Below, piece after piece: positions 1 to 5,777 of a stretch of DNA of 5,777 bases. The translations under genes and the position numbers were made by a program. The first letter of the stretch is position 1, and each line of letters opens with the position of its first letter. The DNA lies in NCBI GenBank assembly GCA_024279745.1, contig JAJRRE010000109.1, positions 1-5,777 of the forward strand, written 5' to 3'. This DNA is from Alphaproteobacteria bacterium. Lineage in GTDB: Bacteria > Pseudomonadota > Alphaproteobacteria > Rhizobiales > Hyphomicrobiaceae. Under the pieces are notes generated by a model. That model was not told where the DNA came from. It ran no database searches and worked only from the letters and a program-made list of their open reading frames with translations.

Positions 1-750
1 ATTCTGAGCCAAATTAATGCCCGTGCCGTCGCAGTGGCGCCAATGAAGCGCGGCCCTTGCGGCGATCCAGCACCGATTAGATTGAGCGGAATCGGCGCCA
101 ACCCCGTCGTTAAGATCAGCCCGCCGGCCATAGTAAACTGCGCCTATGCAGCCCGATTGCATCGCTGGGTTCAAACCAAGCTACAGCCTACGGCGCGCAA
201 AATTCTTGGCGAACCAGTGACCCGCATCTCCACCCTGGCGTCCTATGCTTGCCGCAATCGCTATGGGCGCGCGAAAGGTAAAATCTCAGAACACGCCAAG
301 GCAAACGCATTGGACATCGGCAGCTTCAAAACCGCCGACAATCGAACTATTTCTGTATTGAAATCATGGGGGCCGCTGGAGGCCGAAATTGCTCAAGCCC
401 GTTATAATGCGCAGCAATTTGCCCGCCGCCGTGCCGCCAAGGCAAAAGGTAAAGGGGACGCCGGCGACCAAATTGCCCGACAAACATTACTTGCCCAAGC
501 GTCCCTTCGCCGAGCGGCGGCACCTAAAAACTCTGGGCAAAAGTCGGGGCCGGTTCCCAAATTTAAACGCGGCCGCCTGCGTCCCAAGGATGACACCAAT
601 ACCGCACCCCAGAGCCGATTTTTGCATCAGGTTCATGCCAAGGCCTGCGGGATTTTCGGTACTGTGCTCGGCCCTGAAGCCAACAAAGCGCACGCCAATC
701 ATTTTCATTTCGATGCCATTAAGCGCCGCAACCGCGCTTTTTGCGAATAG
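1..750 (+). CDS. Extensin-like family protein, C-terminal domain (5'-partial)
   Basis: Probable cell-envelope protein of the bacterial extensin-like family (PF06904 type); its biochemical role is poorly known. The reading frame is open to the left window edge. The GTG at base 34 falls inside the conserved N-terminal part of the domain (CGDPAPIRLSGIG), so the true start and any signal peptide are outside. Counting from base 1, family hallmarks are the Cys at residue 20, SPPAIVNC, YACRN, SEHAKANALDI (S96, H98, D105), ACGIFGTVLGP, and the terminal HANHFHFD (H231-D238) followed by AFCE. The SxH...D and HxH arrangement resembles the zinc-ligand layout of M15/VanY-like peptidases, so metal binding is possible but not shown. 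The usual glycine after the SxHA motif is alanine here (HAKANALDI). A basic Ala/Lys/Arg-rich stretch (about bases 385-615) separates the two conserved halves. The C-terminus looks complete. Confidence 0.86.
   Translation: MLSQINARAVAVAPMKRGPCGDPAPIRLSGIGANPVVKISPPAIVNCAYAARLHRWVQTKLQPTARKILGEPVTRISTLASYACRNRYGRAKGKISEHAKANALDIGSFKTADNRTISVLKSWGPLEAEIAQARYNAQQFARRRAAKAKGKGDAGDQIARQTLLAQASLRRAAAPKNSGQKSGPVPKFKRGRLRPKDDTNTAPQSRFLHQVHAKACGIFGTVLGPEANKAHANHFHFDAIKRRNRAFCE
721..742 (+). terminator. Weak terminator-like hairpin at the end of the extensin-like gene
   Basis: AAGCGC (721-726) and GCGCTT (734-739) can pair as a 6-bp stem around a 7-base loop, followed by T residues to 742. It lies inside the last codons of the extensin-like gene, where Arg/Lys codons also explain the sequence. 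The stem is short and the T run is interrupted by GCG, so this is only a candidate. Confidence 0.2.
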
Positions 751-978
751 CAGCTTGCCAGGCCTGGCGCCACTCCTTTTGGGCCATCCCAGTTGGTGTC
801 TTCATGAGCTCGGGCTCTATTCTATTTTTGCGCGAACGGCCCATCAATTCTGGATGATAACACTGGCGGCATATGCATGTTCCTGGCCCCTTACGTCGGC
901 TGGCTATTTGCGGGGTTCACAAGCACTTAAAACGCCGGCGAAAGCAACCTGAAATCCAAAGGCCGCCGCGTCCTTGTT

Positions 979-1070
979 CGATCGTGTCATTTGGCCCTAT
1001 CTGATCACGTCATTGGGCCCCCTTGATCACGCCAATGGGCCCTCTTGATCACGCCAATGGGATTTTACAG
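979..1070. repeat. Degenerate 22-bp tandem repeat array with TGATCA and GGGCCC cores
   Basis: Four head-to-tail units begin at about 979, 1002, 1024 and 1046. The two right-hand units share an exact 18-bp match, CTTGATCACGCCAATGGG (1022-1039 and 1044-1061). The unit starting at 1002 differs from its right neighbour at three of 20 positions, and the leftmost unit is more diverged (GATCGTGTCATTTGGCCC). Units 2 and 3 each contain the palindromes TGATCA and GGGCCC; the last unit has TGATCA but loses the GGGCCC core. The 22-bp period is close to two DNA turns and is not a multiple of three, so the array is not a coding repeat. It ends about 60 bp before the small gene's start, so it could be an operator-like array or simply a slippage-derived repeat. 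Confidence 0.8.
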
Positions 1071-1117
1071 TGATCGGTTTCCTCCCCACATGTTTAACAA
1101 GAAACATCTCTTGCGAC

Positions 1118-1123
1118 GAGGAA
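1118..1123 (+). promoter_or_regulatory. Ribosome binding site of the small membrane protein
   Basis: GAGGAA lies 8 bases before the ATG at 1132. The earlier in-frame candidates, a TTG at 1045 inside the tandem repeat and an ATG at 1090, have no comparable purine-rich site. This motif therefore decides the start. Confidence 0.6.
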
Positions 1124-1131
1124 CCGTCAAA

Positions 1132-1398
1132 ATGTATGCAAAACAAATTTATGGCTTTACCGCCTTATTGGGTGTTGTCCTGTTTGCCAACCTGATCTGG
1201 CTGGCCCCTAATACTGGTCAGGCGCCGCCGGGTGAATTGATCAACCGTGCCAATATATCTCAAGGGACTACATCCCAATCTGTGCAGATGTCTACCCCAT
1301 TCGTCCCGCAGCTTTCGCCTTTTGCGCCGCTTCACTTGAAAGCGGAACGGCAGGGAAACTTTGACTGCAAAGGCTGTGATCTGGAGCAATATTCCTAA
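1132..1398 (+). CDS. Small hypothetical membrane-anchored or secreted protein with C-terminal CxxC
   Basis: I do not recognise a family for this 88-residue product. The ATG at 1132 is chosen because a well-placed GAGGAA precedes it and because translation then begins just before a hydrophobic segment. Residues about 6-25 (IYGFTALLGVVLFANLIWLA) form one likely membrane helix or uncleaved signal anchor after a short N-terminus with one Lys. The rest is polar and rich in Pro, Ser, Gln and Thr, with PFVPQLSPFAPL at about 56-67. It ends in FDCKGCDLEQYS, with Cys79 and Cys82 in a CxxC arrangement that could form a disulfide or bind a metal. If the tail is periplasmic (inferred, not shown), the cysteines would be exposed to oxidation. 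It is convergent with the minus-strand cluster, 50 bp from the dehydrogenase stop. The overlapping minus-strand frame is less likely because it lacks these protein-like features. Function is unknown. Confidence 0.6.
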   Translation: MYAKQIYGFTALLGVVLFANLIWLAPNTGQAPPGELINRANISQGTTSQSVQMSTPFVPQLSPFAPLHLKAERQGNFDCKGCDLEQYS

Positions 1399-1448
1399 CC
1401 CTAAATCATTGGCGGCGGCGCCTCATCCCCCAACCCAACTAACGCACT

Positions 1449-3899
1449 CTAACATTTGATCCGCTTCATCTTCGGATCATAGAGCGGCTGCAGATGCACC
1501 TTGCACTTGCAGCGCCTGCCGCCAATGTCCAGCTCATAATTGCCCTCTCTCACGAAGGCTTGATCGACCCCCGCTTTGCGGCGCACATAACCATAACCGA
1601 TTGCTTTTTGTACCCAATGACCATAACCGCCACTGGTCAGCCAGCCTACGCGTTTGCCGTTACGATAGATGGTTTCCCGGCCGAGCAAAATCGCATCGGG
1701 ATCATCAACGGTAAAACAACTAAGCATCTTGGCGACACCTTTTGCCTTTTGCGTGGCCACCGCCTCGCGCCCCTTAAAGTCAATCTTCTTGCGCAGCTTG
1801 ACCGCCCAGCCGAGCCCCGCCTCAAACGGCGTATGGTCCGGGCCGATATCAGAGCCCCAGGCACGATACCCCTTTTCAAGGCGGCATGATTCTATAGCGC
1901 GATAGCCGGCATTAATCAGGCCATGCGCCGCGCCCGCTTTCATCAGCGCGCTATAAACGGTTTGCGCATATTCCACCGGCAGATGCAGCTCCCAGCCTAG
2001 CTCACCAACATAAGTCACGCGCAAGGCCATAACCGGACAGCCTGCAATGCCGATGGTTTTGAATGAGCCGAATTTAAACGCCTTGTGAGATATATTGGCC
2101 TTGGTGACACTTTGCAGCACCGCCCGCGCATTGGGTCCCATCAACGACAGCACCGCATTTGATGATGTGATGTCGAACAATTGTGCATTTAAATTGGCGC
2201 CAATATTACGGCTGATCCAGTTGAAATCATGGGTCGCAAAACCGGTTCCGGTAACAATATAAAACTCATCCGCGGCAGTGCGCGCAACGGTAAGGTCGCA
2301 TTGAATACCGCCGCGATCGTCGAGCATCTGCGTATAGGTGAGCGACCCAACCGGCTTATCGATGTCATTGGCCGCGATCCAGCTCAAGGCCTTGGCCGCA
2401 TCCGGGCCTTTCAGCGCAAATTTCGCAAATGAAGTCTGATCGAACAGGGCCGCCGCCTCGCGCACTGCCTTGTGTTCGCGCGCAACGGCTTCAAACCAGT
2501 TGGGACGACTGAAACTATAGACGTCTTTGGCCTCTTCCCCGCCGTCCAGATCGGCAAACCAATTGGGCCGCTCCCAGCCCAGCTTTTCACCAAAGCACGC
2601 GCCTTGATCCTTGAGCCGATCATAGAGCGGTGACTTGCGGCACGGCCGCCCGCTGGCATGTTCTTCATGCGGCCAGGCCATGGTGTAATGCTTGGCATAG
2701 GCTTCAATGGTTCTGGTGCGCACCCAGTCAGTATCAAAATGCGGGCGGCCAAAGCGCCGGATATCGACACTCCACAAGTCATAAGGCGGCTCACCGTTAT
2801 AAACCCAGTCCGCCAGCGCCATGCCGGCGCCGCCGCCTGCCGCAATCCCAAATGCGTTGAACCCCGCGCCGACATAAAAATTACGCAGCTCAGGCGCTTC
2901 ACCCAGAATAAAATTACCGTCGGGGGTGAAACTCTCCGGTCCGTTGACCAATTCCTTGACCCCTGCCGTTTGCAATGCGGGCACGCGGCCCAGCGCCAAT
3001 TCCATTAATTGTTCGAAATGATCAAAATTAGAATCCAGCAACGTATAATGGAAATCTTCGGGGATGCCTTTAACCGCCCAGGGCACCGGGTTAGGCTCAT
3101 ACCCGCCCATGATCAGCCCGCCGACTTCTTCTTTATAATAGGTCAAACGATCGGGATCGCGCAGGGTCGGCAGATCGGCGGGCACATCCTTGATTGCCTC
3201 AGTGATCATGAATTGATGTTCCATCGACACCAGCGGCACATTCACACCAAAGCGTGCAGCGAAGTCGCGGGTCCATTGGCCGGCGCAACAGATCACTTTT
3301 TCGCATTCGATACGCCCATACTGCGTGATCACCGCCTTGATCCGCCCCTTGTCAATTTCAAGATCGATTACGGCGGTATCTTCAAAAATACTCGCCCCGG
3401 CCATACGCGCGCCCTTCGCCAGCGCCTGGGTGATATCCGAGGGATTGGCCTGGCCGTCCGTGGGCAGGAACGCAGCACCAACCACATCGTCTATAGTCAT
3501 CAGCGGCCATAAGTCTTGCGCTTCTTTCGGGCTCAGCAATTGCATATCAAGGCCGAAGGACTGCGCCGTGGTGGCCTGGCGTTTCACCTCGCTCCAGCGC
3601 GCTTCATTGCACGCCAGGCGCAATCCACCATTCATTTTCCACCCAGTTGCAAGCCCGGTTTCTTCTTCAATTTTGTTATAAAGATCAACTGAATAACCAA
3701 GCATTTGCGTAATATTGGCGCTGGAGCGCAATTGGCCGACCAGCCCGGCGGCATGAAAAGTTGTGCCGGAAGTCAGCTTCTTGCGCTCCAGCAACACCGT
3801 ATCGCGCCAGCCCAGCTTGGCTAGGTGATAAGCTGTGGAGCAGCCGACAATGCCGCCGCCGATGATGACGGCCTTGGCTGTGTTAGGTAATTTTTTCAT
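1449..3899 (-). CDS. Sarcosine/dimethylglycine dehydrogenase-type FAD oxidoreductase with GcvT folate domain
   Basis: Predicted cytoplasmic flavoenzyme that oxidises an N-methyl group (sarcosine, dimethylglycine or a relative) and passes the one-carbon unit to tetrahydrofolate. The 816 residues match the layout and approximate length of SARDH/DMGDH proteins, without a mitochondrial presequence. Residues about 9-365 are a DAO-type FAD domain: the dinucleotide fold motif GGGIVGCSTAYHLAKLG (14-30), then SGTTFHAAGL, whose His49 matches the covalent FAD-linking histidine of SARDH/DMGDH. GPESFTPD (320-327) is SARDH-like. A linker (about 368-425, with SGRPCRKSPLY nearby) leads to the GcvT domain (about 460-710). 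Asp535 in CDLTV corresponds to the folate-site Asp of the GcvT/dimethylglycine oxidase family, and YVGELGWELH (630-639) is a GcvT hallmark. A GcvT C-terminal barrel follows (about 725-805). The ATG lies 22 bp after the kinase stop; CAGGA (3916-3912) precedes it with a rather long 12-base spacing. Exact substrate is not resolved: the FAD domain recalls SARDH, while FSRPNWFE before the GcvT part recalls DMGDH. Confidence 0.93.
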   Translation of the reverse strand: MKKLPNTAKAVIIGGGIVGCSTAYHLAKLGWRDTVLLERKKLTSGTTFHAAGLVGQLRSSANITQMLGYSVDLYNKIEEETGLATGWKMNGGLRLACNEARWSEVKRQATTAQSFGLDMQLLSPKEAQDLWPLMTIDDVVGAAFLPTDGQANPSDITQALAKGARMAGASIFEDTAVIDLEIDKGRIKAVITQYGRIECEKVICCAGQWTRDFAARFGVNVPLVSMEHQFMITEAIKDVPADLPTLRDPDRLTYYKEEVGGLIMGGYEPNPVPWAVKGIPEDFHYTLLDSNFDHFEQLMELALGRVPALQTAGVKELVNGPESFTPDGNFILGEAPELRNFYVGAGFNAFGIAAGGGAGMALADWVYNGEPPYDLWSVDIRRFGRPHFDTDWVRTRTIEAYAKHYTMAWPHEEHASGRPCRKSPLYDRLKDQGACFGEKLGWERPNWFADLDGGEEAKDVYSFSRPNWFEAVAREHKAVREAAALFDQTSFAKFALKGPDAAKALSWIAANDIDKPVGSLTYTQMLDDRGGIQCDLTVARTAADEFYIVTGTGFATHDFNWISRNIGANLNAQLFDITSSNAVLSLMGPNARAVLQSVTKANISHKAFKFGSFKTIGIAGCPVMALRVTYVGELGWELHLPVEYAQTVYSALMKAGAAHGLINAGYRAIESCRLEKGYRAWGSDIGPDHTPFEAGLGWAVKLRKKIDFKGREAVATQKAKGVAKMLSCFTVDDPDAILLGRETIYRNGKRVGWLTSGGYGHWVQKAIGYGYVRRKAGVDQAFVREGNYELDIGGRRCKCKVHLQPLYDPKMKRIKC

Positions 3900-3921
3900 G
3901 GCTAGGGCAGGTCCTGGAATT

Positions 3922-4848
3922 TTAGTTTATGTCGTCATAAGCGCGTTCAAAGCGCGTTAGGTTCTCAGCCGTATAAGCGGCAAAATCATAGTCGATGGCA
4001 GAGCCTAACTCCGACACCATCGACCACATGCTCTCGCGCAAAAGTGAGGCGCATTTCATGGCCTGGTAGCGACCAAACAACTCATCACGCAGCGGCGTTT
4101 GATAATAGTTCTCAAGCAGCCACACTTCCTGGCTGGCGGGCAGTTCATTATTGGAAACCAAACCGCCCAGATCGAACAACGGCGAGTTAAAACCTGCATA
4201 ATCCCAATCGATCAACCAAAGCCGGTTGCCGTCATCGAGAATATTGGCCGCCACCAGATCGTTATGGCCATAGACCAGTTCAATCGGCCCGCTCAAGGCT
4301 TCGAGCCGCGCCGCTTTTTGCGACAGATCGGCAAGCGCGCTGACATGGCTGCTGCCGCCCTCGCGCAGGGTCCAGGCATAATCACGGATCACATGGAACA
4401 CCCAAAAGACCAGCGCTGCACCGCGAAAATGTGTCGGAATATCCCGGTGGCAGGATTTGATCAGCGGCAGAATGCGCTCCAATTTTTCCTGCTGACGAAT
4501 ATCTTCGGGCGTATAGGCTTTGCACGAAATATAATCCAGCACCAAAAGACCGTCTTGAGCATGGACCACTCTGGGCGACAACCCGGCTGCATGGGCGGCA
4601 CGGCTGGCGGCATGTTCGTTGAACCGCATGACTTGATGCTGAGGAATATCGCTGCCGAGCCGCACCACATATTGCGCGGCGCCTTTATTCGCCGTGCCCG
4701 CACCGGTCTCGGGGCCAGTGCTGTCACTCACCAGATAATTGATATTGGTCAGCCCGCCGCTAAGCGGCTCGATTGCAATGTCGCCGCGCCAAAGCTTCAA
4801 GCTGCGAATTTGTTTGTCTACCTGTGCGTCGATCATACTCTTATCCAT
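3922..4848 (-). CDS. Choline/ethanolamine kinase-like phosphotransferase (APH fold)
   Basis: Predicted cytoplasmic ATP-dependent small-molecule kinase of the choline kinase/LicA/aminoglycoside phosphotransferase superfamily, 308 residues. Visible motifs are the family's nucleotide-loop signature LSGGLTNINYLV (29-40), YVVRL (60-64), and a helix-C-like NEHAA with Glu78. The Brenner-type catalytic motif GHNDLVAANIL (194-204) has Asp197 as predicted catalytic base and Asn202, and LIDWDYAG (212-219) has Asp214 as predicted magnesium ligand, followed by SPLFDLG. All key residues are present, so the enzyme should be active. Residues about 42-58 form a hydrophilic Gly/Thr/Ala-rich loop between the strands around the nucleotide site, longer than I would expect. 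It sits between a betaine-type permease (27 bp upstream) and a demethylating dehydrogenase (22 bp downstream). That context favours choline or another amino alcohol as substrate, but thiamine, methylthioribose or an unrelated substrate cannot be excluded. The assigned ATG follows GAGGAAGG. Confidence 0.85.
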   Translation of the reverse strand: MDKSMIDAQVDKQIRSLKLWRGDIAIEPLSGGLTNINYLVSDSTGPETGAGTANKGAAQYVVRLGSDIPQHQVMRFNEHAASRAAHAAGLSPRVVHAQDGLLVLDYISCKAYTPEDIRQQEKLERILPLIKSCHRDIPTHFRGAALVFWVFHVIRDYAWTLREGGSSHVSALADLSQKAARLEALSGPIELVYGHNDLVAANILDDGNRLWLIDWDYAGFNSPLFDLGGLVSNNELPASQEVWLLENYYQTPLRDELFGRYQAMKCASLLRESMWSMVSELGSAIDYDFAAYTAENLTRFERAYDDIN

Positions 4849-4859
4849 ATCCGCTGCTG

Positions 4860-4867
4860 CCTTCCTC
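4860..4867 (-). promoter_or_regulatory. Ribosome binding site of the kinase gene
   Basis: On the minus strand, GAGGAAGG lies in the 27-bp gap after the permease stop and ends 11 bases before the kinase ATG. The spacing is a little long but it is the only strong purine-rich site in the gap, and it supports the first Met rather than the Met four codons later. Confidence 0.5.
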
Positions 4868-4875
4868 GCTTTTCT

Positions 4876-5777
4876 TCACGCCAAGCCATAGCGGCGCCGC
4901 GCGCCGCGCGCACTGGCTGATATAATCCGATCGAGAATAATGGCGATAAACGCGACGCTCAGCCCCGCGACAATGCCGCGCCCGGTGTCGGCTTTGGTCA
5001 ACGCGATATAAACTTCCTGGCCCAGATCGCGCGTGCCCACCAATGCTGTAATCACCAGCATCGACAAGGCCAGCATGATTGTCTGATTGAGCCCCAGCAG
5101 GATATGCGGCAAAGCCAGAGGCAGCCTGATGCGGGTTAATAATTGGCGGCCCGTGCAGCCGCTTGCGAGCCCCGCTTCGATCAGTTGCGCAGAAACAGAC
5201 CTGACGCCGTGAGCGGTGTAGCGCACCGCCGGTGCCAGCGCATACAGCACGATGGCAATCAGGGCGGTGAAATCGCCAACGCGAAACAGCATGATCACGG
5301 GGATCAGATAAACAAAGCTGGGCAGCGTTTGCAACGTATCGATAAAGGCCCCAATTACCCGCCCGGCGCGCTCATGCAAAGCGGCGACAAGACCAAGCGG
5401 AATGCCGATCATGCTGGCGATGATCACCGATGCGCCGCACAGATAAAGCGTAATCATCGCCTTGTCCCACAAGCCGTTGGCGACAATGAACCCGGCCAGC
5501 ACTAAGCATAATAGCGCCAAGCGCGCGCGCCCAAACTGCCAGCCAATCGCGGTGATGATGAGCAAGGCCCAGGGCCAGGGGATGCCGAGCAAAAACCGTT
5601 TAATCGGCAACATGAAATTCAATAAAATAGCAGTTTTGACGGCTTCCAGTTGGTCGAAAAAATTGACATTCAACCAGCGCACGACGTTTTCCCAGAAGGT
5701 ACCGGTACTCAGCTGCCAGTTTTCTGGATAGCTTTGCAGGGCCGGTATGAGAGCACCCAGCGCCATCGCCGTAATCA
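4876..5777 (-). CDS. proW: Glycine betaine/proline ABC transporter permease, ProW family (5'-partial)
   Basis: Inner-membrane permease of an osmoprotectant/quaternary-amine ABC importer; it would work with an ATPase and a periplasmic binding protein, neither in the window. The frame stays open to the right edge (Ile-Thr-Ala before the Met at 5766), and that Met begins inside a hydrophobic stretch (MALGALIPAL), so the true start is probably outside. Counting from that Met, hydrophobic segments lie at about 65-78, 82-97, 103-130, 138-161, 167-182, 220-243 and 265-283. ProW hallmarks are LQTLPSFVYLIPVIMLF (145-161), the EAA-type ATPase-coupling loop from Glu197 to LPLALP (215-220), LGLNQTIMLALSMLVI (224-239), DLGQEV (247-252) and IILDRI (276-281). 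The positively charged tail (RGARRRYGLA) is normal. It may be a plain ProW with an extra N-terminal helix or the second half of a fused two-module permease; the window cannot tell. It is the first visible gene of the minus-strand cluster. Confidence 0.92.
   Translation of the reverse strand, partial: ITAMALGALIPALQSYPENWQLSTGTFWENVVRWLNVNFFDQLEAVKTAILLNFMLPIKRFLLGIPWPWALLIITAIGWQFGRARLALLCLVLAGFIVANGLWDKAMITLYLCGASVIIASMIGIPLGLVAALHERAGRVIGAFIDTLQTLPSFVYLIPVIMLFRVGDFTALIAIVLYALAPAVRYTAHGVRSVSAQLIEAGLASGCTGRQLLTRIRLPLALPHILLGLNQTIMLALSMLVITALVGTRDLGQEVYIALTKADTGRGIVAGLSVAFIAIILDRIISASARGARRRYGLA

Larger units (their letters stand above)
751..1131. other. Intergenic region with no credible gene
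   Basis: This 381-bp stretch separates the extensin-like gene from the small membrane-protein gene. One forward frame stays open from inside the extensin gene to 952, but its translation matches nothing I recognise and it overlaps a well-supported gene. No tRNA or other structured RNA could be made out. A 12-bp palindrome (GCCAGGCCTGGC, 757-768) sits just after the extensin stop but has no useful loop or T run. The right part holds the 22-bp tandem repeats described separately. No convincing -35/-10 pair was found, although the promoter of the downstream small gene presumably lies here. Confidence 0.6.

Noticed and set aside
757..768. GCCAGGCCTGGC palindrome as a terminator or operator
   Set aside because: It is a 12-bp perfect palindrome with no loop and no T run after it; a single copy is not enough to call a site.
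389..952. A 187-codon forward frame overlapping the extensin-like gene and running 200 bp past it
   Set aside because: It overlaps a gene with clear family motifs in another frame, its translation shows no recognisable domain, and the extensin protein already ends normally, so it is not a frameshifted extension.
900..985. A possible tRNA or tmRNA-like fragment around GTTCGATC
   Set aside because: The T-loop-like string stands alone; no acceptor, D or anticodon stems could be paired around it.
974..1003. TTGTTC ... TATCTG as a promoter
   Set aside because: Each hexamer matches the consensus at only about half its positions, and the pair overlaps the repeat array.
1045..1131. An upstream TTG start extending the small protein by 29 residues
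   Set aside because: The TTG lies within the tandem repeat, has no ribosome binding site, and the extension shows no protein-like feature; ATG 1132 has a good GAGGAA.
4099..4920. A 273-codon forward frame opposite the kinase gene
   Set aside because: It is antisense to a gene with a full set of kinase motifs and has no recognisable domain; GC-rich codon bias commonly leaves such frames open.

Overview
The window looks like a chromosomal segment from an alphaproteobacterium. It is moderately GC-rich by eye. It carries an extensin-like (PF06904-type) protein, a family especially common in Alphaproteobacteria, next to a cluster for methylated-amine (betaine-type) osmolyte use. A marine or soil heterotroph would fit, but the sequence does not settle the genus. 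No mobile element, tRNA, rRNA or CRISPR array was seen.

Layout. Bases 1-750 (+) hold the C-terminal part of an extensin-like cell-envelope protein; its start lies left of the window, and it has a long basic insertion within the domain. Bases 751-1131 have no credible gene but contain a degenerate 22-bp tandem repeat array (about 979-1070). Bases 1132-1398 (+) encode an 88-residue single-pass membrane or secreted protein of no family I recognise, ending in a CxxC motif. It converges on the left end of a three-gene minus-strand cluster.

The minus-strand cluster is read from right to left. It starts with a ProW-type permease for glycine betaine/proline (4876-5777, start outside the window). Next, 27 bp on, is a choline-kinase-like phosphotransferase (3922-4848), and 22 bp after that an 816-residue sarcosine/dimethylglycine dehydrogenase-type flavoprotein with a C-terminal GcvT folate domain (1449-3899). 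The short gaps with purine-rich ribosome binding sites support one transcript whose promoter lies beyond the right edge.

The inferred joint role is uptake of a quaternary or N-methylated amine, followed by oxidative N-demethylation with transfer of the one-carbon unit to tetrahydrofolate. The kinase between them may activate choline or a related amino alcohol; its true substrate is the main open question here. I see nothing that amounts to a clearly new system. The most interesting items are the kinase's placement, the 22-bp repeat array upstream of an orphan membrane protein, and the basic insertion in the extensin domain.
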